From Candidatus Methanomethylicia archaeon (lineage in GTDB: Archaea > Thermoproteota > Methanomethylicia > Methanomethylicales > Methanomethylicaceae), in the NCBI GenBank assembly GCA_024464205.1, contig JANHAI010000001.1, forward strand, positions 1 to 23,654: a stretch of DNA of 23,654 nucleotides. The letters are read 5' to 3'. The position numbers and the translations under genes are program-made. How positions within the stretch are numbered: position 1 is the stretch's first letter; each line of letters begins with the position of its first letter. Below the pieces are notes generated by a model, which saw only the letters and a list, made by a program, of their open reading frames with translations, was not told the DNA's origin and did no database searches. Positions 20,694-23,654 of this stretch are shown one piece after another.

Positions 20694-23129
20694 GTGTCAA
20701 AGATGGCGTGTTTCCGAATGTTGATCATTTTCATGTTGTCTCTTTCGATTAGCGCAGCAGCTTATGCGCCGGCTGTTTCGGCAGCCCCACTTGGCATATC
20801 ATTTGACTCTGACACCGCAATGTATATGGTCGGGGAGGTCGCCGGTATAACGATCACAGGCAACCCCTTCAAGCCCGTCTCAGTATCGGTGATAAACTCG
20901 ACGGGGCAGGCAGTCTTCAGCAACAGCAGCCTGGAGATCGACTCCTCGGGGGTCCTCTTGGTTCCGGTCAACCTCTCAGGGTTTGCGACCGGCCCTTACA
21001 GGGTGCATGTTGTGAGGGGCTCTGAGACGGCGGACAAGAACTTCACCCTCGTATTGCCGTCTATAGAGCTCTCGTCCAGGGCGATAATGGCTAACGGCTC
21101 AGGGTATTCCAGGCCGACCTCTGCATATTATTACTACAACGGCTCGCCGGTGGCAGTCCTCCTGAACGTATCGGCCCCGAACTCCCATTTCTCTGTCTCT
21201 GCGAACCTGACAGGGATAGGGGCGGGGACGCTCATGCTGTCCCCTCCGCTGAACGGGACCTGGTCCAAAGGGACGCTGCAGGACGGGCGCGGCTGGTACG
21301 CGTTCATTGTGAATGCCTCGATTGATCCAGGTTTTTCAGCCAGAGGGTCCTTCGCACTGACCTTCCTTGGCTCGGCTGGCGGGCAGATCGTTGCTTTAAA
21401 CGGGACACAGTTCCTGGCATTGGTGAACGTCAGACCGCAGGCGATGATCCCTTCCCTGGGCGGCAACACGACGCGGTGGGAAGGCATAGCAGACTTCACG
21501 CATGTTGAAGGGCTGACGTTCGAGTGGCTCTCCTCAGGTTCGCCCCTTACGAAGGCGGTCTACACAGTGCCCGTTGACCTATGCGATCCGGTCACAATCT
21601 CATCGGTCACTTGGCTCGACAGGCTCATGACGGCGGGCCAAGGGCAGCTTTTCATAAACGCGACTGCGCTCCCAGCGCTGAACGTAAATGCGTCTGTGAC
21701 CTTCGCCGGGTTCGAGAGCGGTAGGCAGCCGGGCATACTCTTCAATGGCATGCCCGCCGTCATGGCAGGAGAGGCGGAGGGCGGACCGGTTAGCGGCCTA
21801 GTTTGGGACGCGGCTCTTAAGGAGCTGAGGTTCAATGCGAGCTCGGCCGGACTCTACGTGGCGGATAATTCACCCCCTTACCTCGTCTCCTCGATCCCTG
21901 GCAGCGGACAGATCGTAGGCGAGGCTGCGCCCAGGATAACCTTCTTGGTCAACGACACGGTATCTCGGATTTCGCCGAACGGCATAATGCTCAAGGTAGG
22001 CAACCAGAGCTTCACGCTCAGCGCCTCTGGATCCCACCAAGCCGGATGGATCGTCTCAGCGGATATACAGCCACTTGAGGATGGCTGGCACTCCGCCTCG
22101 GTAATGGTGAAAGACGAGGTCGGGAACTTGGCTTCGCTGTCCTTCGAGTTCGCAACAGACACAACACCCCCATACTTCGCAGGGATGTTGCCACAGCCAG
22201 ATACGTACACGAACAAGGCGAATTCCACGGTCGGGGCTTCCTTTGGCGACAACGTTTCGGGTGTAGACAAAGCCAGGGTCTTCCTTGATGGGCAAGAGCT
22301 GACGCTCTACGCGAACTTCTCGAGCTCAGGGATCACGGTCTCTAACCTGAACCTCTCGGAGGGGATCCACTCTGTGCGGGTCGAGGTCGTGGACCGGATG
22401 GGCAACGGGATAAACGGGAGCTGGAACTTCACTGTCGACCTTACGCCGCCGTACTCGATCTCTTTCTCCCCGGAGAGGAACCTCTACGTCCCGCTGAACA
22501 ACTCGATTTTCATCACATATGCCGACAACTACCTCATAGACACAGGTAAGCTCAAGATTCTGGTCGACGGGGTGGACGTCACCAACATGTCGTCCTTCGA
22601 TACGTCGACGCTGCTTTACTGGCCATCGCCTATACTGTCCAAGGGCCCTCACAACGTTAGCGTGGACCTCTATGACGCCGCAGGCAACGTGCGGAACGTA
22701 TTCTGGACGTTCACCGTCGACAACGTTCCCCCCGCCATTTACAACTTCAACCCGAGTAGTGGCGCCGAGATAACAACGAAGCAGGTCACGATAAGCGCCA
22801 CTGTAACCGACAACCTGCAGGTAGACAAGTCGACCATAGTGATTAAGGTTGACGGAGTCGATGTGACGAGGCAGGCTACTATAGGGGAGATCGTGGTCTC
22901 ATACAGTGCCAACCTCAATTATGGCGTGCACACCGTCGAGATACGTGCCATGGACATCGCCTACAACGAGGGGATCGTGACGTGGACGTTCACGATCTCC
23001 GAGCCGCAAGGCCTACCTCCAGGGATGATCACGGACATCCTCATAATGGCGATAGTGCTGACGGTTGCGATAGTGACGCTCTTGGCGCTTTTCATGAGGG
23101 GGGGCAAGAGGCGCTCAGACGACTTCTGA
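20694..23129 (+). CDS. Large secreted, membrane-anchored surface protein with Ig-like repeats
   Basis: 811 residues from GTG at 20694, chosen because AGGAGGAGG ends four bases before it; an ATG at 20673 adds seven residues but would place that site inside the coding region. A signal peptide covers about 1-31 (hydrophobic core FRMLIIFMLSLSISAAAYA). Residues ~32-390 form a beta-rich ectodomain beginning GISFDSDTAMYMVGEVAGI, the adhesive/macroglobulin-like pattern. Four Ig-like repeats of about 95 residues follow, each opening with a D-x-x-PP motif. A single membrane helix near 778-801 ends in a basic tail GGKRRSDDF. I count about 26 N-x-S/T sequons and no clustering of cysteines, as in archaeal glycosylated surface proteins. 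It could be an S-layer component, adhesin or sensor; no enzyme domain is seen. It follows the second ABC exporter on the same strand. Confidence 0.85.
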   Translation: MSKMACFRMLIIFMLSLSISAAAYAPAVSAAPLGISFDSDTAMYMVGEVAGITITGNPFKPVSVSVINSTGQAVFSNSSLEIDSSGVLLVPVNLSGFATGPYRVHVVRGSETADKNFTLVLPSIELSSRAIMANGSGYSRPTSAYYYYNGSPVAVLLNVSAPNSHFSVSANLTGIGAGTLMLSPPLNGTWSKGTLQDGRGWYAFIVNASIDPGFSARGSFALTFLGSAGGQIVALNGTQFLALVNVRPQAMIPSLGGNTTRWEGIADFTHVEGLTFEWLSSGSPLTKAVYTVPVDLCDPVTISSVTWLDRLMTAGQGQLFINATALPALNVNASVTFAGFESGRQPGILFNGMPAVMAGEAEGGPVSGLVWDAALKELRFNASSAGLYVADNSPPYLVSSIPGSGQIVGEAAPRITFLVNDTVSRISPNGIMLKVGNQSFTLSASGSHQAGWIVSADIQPLEDGWHSASVMVKDEVGNLASLSFEFATDTTPPYFAGMLPQPDTYTNKANSTVGASFGDNVSGVDKARVFLDGQELTLYANFSSSGITVSNLNLSEGIHSVRVEVVDRMGNGINGSWNFTVDLTPPYSISFSPERNLYVPLNNSIFITYADNYLIDTGKLKILVDGVDVTNMSSFDTSTLLYWPSPILSKGPHNVSVDLYDAAGNVRNVFWTFTVDNVPPAIYNFNPSSGAEITTKQVTISATVTDNLQVDKSTIVIKVDGVDVTRQATIGEIVVSYSANLNYGVHTVEIRAMDIAYNEGIVTWTFTISEPQGLPPGMITDILIMAIVLTVAIVTLLALFMRGGKRRSDDF
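21864..23000 (+). repeat. Four tandem Ig-like repeats within the surface protein
   Basis: Repeat units start at 21864, 22158, 22437 and 22719, with DNSPPY, DTTPPY, DLTPPY and DNVPPA, and the later units end in W-x-F-T-x. Units share a G-(I/V)-H-(S/T/N)-V-x-V or similar strand followed by D-x-x-G/Y-N. They differ at DNA level, so this is an old domain duplication, not a recent tandem repeat. Confidence 0.8.
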
Positions 23130-23198
23130 TTGTGCCCATTTAAAGGACGGTTGCGATCGGGGCAAGTCGGTCGGGGTTGGCGCGTTTATTTCAATTCC

Positions 23199-23654
23199 TC
23201 AATAGCTCTCCCTGTGGTAGCTCCCCACGGTCCTCCTGCCGGTCAGCAGCAGTAGGTCGCCCCTGAGCCAGTTAGTCAGCACGTCCACGATGCCCCTCTT
23301 GGCGAGCCTCCTTGCTGACGCCCTGACCATGAGCTTCCTGCTGTAAACGACCCTGCCCATTCTTTTGAGCCTGAAGCCGAGCTCGACGTCGTCGCAAAGC
23401 GGATAGTCCGTGTACCCCCCCACCCTGAGGAAGACGTCCTTGAGAACCGCTGTGTTGGTGCCCCTTGTTCCTACGATCCCAAGGCGGTAGGTTATGTCGG
23501 AGAAGAGGTTGATCGCGAAGTAGAGTAGACGGTATTTTGCGATCTGCTCTATCGGCTCGTCTGGCCCGCAGACGGCGACTACGCCTTCAGAGAACATCGA
23601 GATGATCCTCTCCAGCCAGTCCTCCTTGACGATGACGTCCGCGTCGGTGTGGAC
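23199..23654 (-). CDS. GT2 family glycosyltransferase, C-terminal part (5' end beyond window)
   Basis: 152 codons are present and the frame is open at the right edge. The visible part starts VHTDADVIV, the DxD metal/nucleotide-sugar site, then EDWLERIISMF. TRGTNTAVLKDVFLRVGGY is the acceptor-side GT2 segment, and CDDVELGFRLKRMGRVVY carries the catalytic (E/D)D motif with the usual RxxRxG-like continuation. The C-terminus is basic and lacks the membrane helices of the GT2 gene at the other end of the window. It converges with the surface protein gene; the 69-base gap holds only a weak T-rich stretch near 23187. The missing ~90-100 N-terminal residues would carry the first nucleotide-binding Asp. 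Substrate unknown. Confidence 0.87.
   Translation of the reverse strand, partial: VHTDADVIVKEDWLERIISMFSEGVVAVCGPDEPIEQIAKYRLLYFAINLFSDITYRLGIVGTRGTNTAVLKDVFLRVGGYTDYPLCDDVELGFRLKRMGRVVYSRKLMVRASARRLAKRGIVDVLTNWLRGDLLLLTGRRTVGSYHRESY

Noticed and set aside
1..23654. CRISPR arrays, insertion sequences, transposases, rRNA
   Set aside because: No regularly spaced direct repeats, transposase motifs or rRNA-like sequence were seen on either strand.

Overview
The window looks like chromosomal DNA of an archaeon, most likely of the TACK/Thermoproteota side. The evidence is archaeal-type TATA elements about 25-35 bases upstream of many starts with very short or no leaders, GGTGATC-type ribosome binding sites inside transcription units, frequent GTG and TTG starts, heavy use of AGG and ATA codons, and archaeal families (DUF234 ATPase, DUF1616, a short alpha-glucan phosphorylase). 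I cannot name the lineage further. No rRNA, tRNA, CRISPR array or insertion sequence was recognised.

Layout. 1-1247 (minus): a DUF234-type AAA ATPase running off the left edge. 1285-4372 (minus): a likely transcription unit of a GT2 glycosyltransferase with C-terminal membrane helices, a GT4-like glycosyltransferase with no visible C-terminal domain, a small unknown protein, an Ala-rich membrane-anchored secreted protein and a short DUF1616 protein. 4531-5802 (minus): an amino-acid permease. 5984-9861 (minus): alpha-glucan phosphorylase preceded by two tandem paralogous von Willebrand A proteins with coiled-coil tails. 10105-11082 (plus): an extended SDR sugar-nucleotide epimerase that lacks the catalytic lysine. 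11075-12094 (minus): a DUF1624-like membrane acyltransferase. 12348-14764 (plus): an ABC ATPase/permease pair. 14798-15694 (minus): a CDF metal transporter behind a possible 12-codon leader ORF. 15793-18665 (minus): a polysaccharide flippase and UDP-GlcNAc 2-epimerase. 18837-23129 (plus): a second ABC ATPase/permease pair followed by an 811-residue surface protein with Ig-like repeats. 23199-23654 (minus): the end of a GT2 glycosyltransferase.

Functionally the window is dominated by the cell envelope. It has sugar-nucleotide epimerases (WecB and an SDR), three glycosyltransferases, a flippase, a possible sugar N-acetyltransferase, and at least three predicted exported or membrane-anchored proteins, of which the large one carries about 26 N-glycosylation sequons. 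A plausible inference is that this neighbourhood makes and attaches surface glycans and exports surface proteins. The phosphorylase/vWA block is a separate carbohydrate-storage island. The least explained parts are the tandem vWA pair with its dyad-rich promoter, the SDR with Phe in place of the YxxxK lysine, the small-protein module at 1285-2723, and a nested inverted repeat upstream of the first ABC operon.
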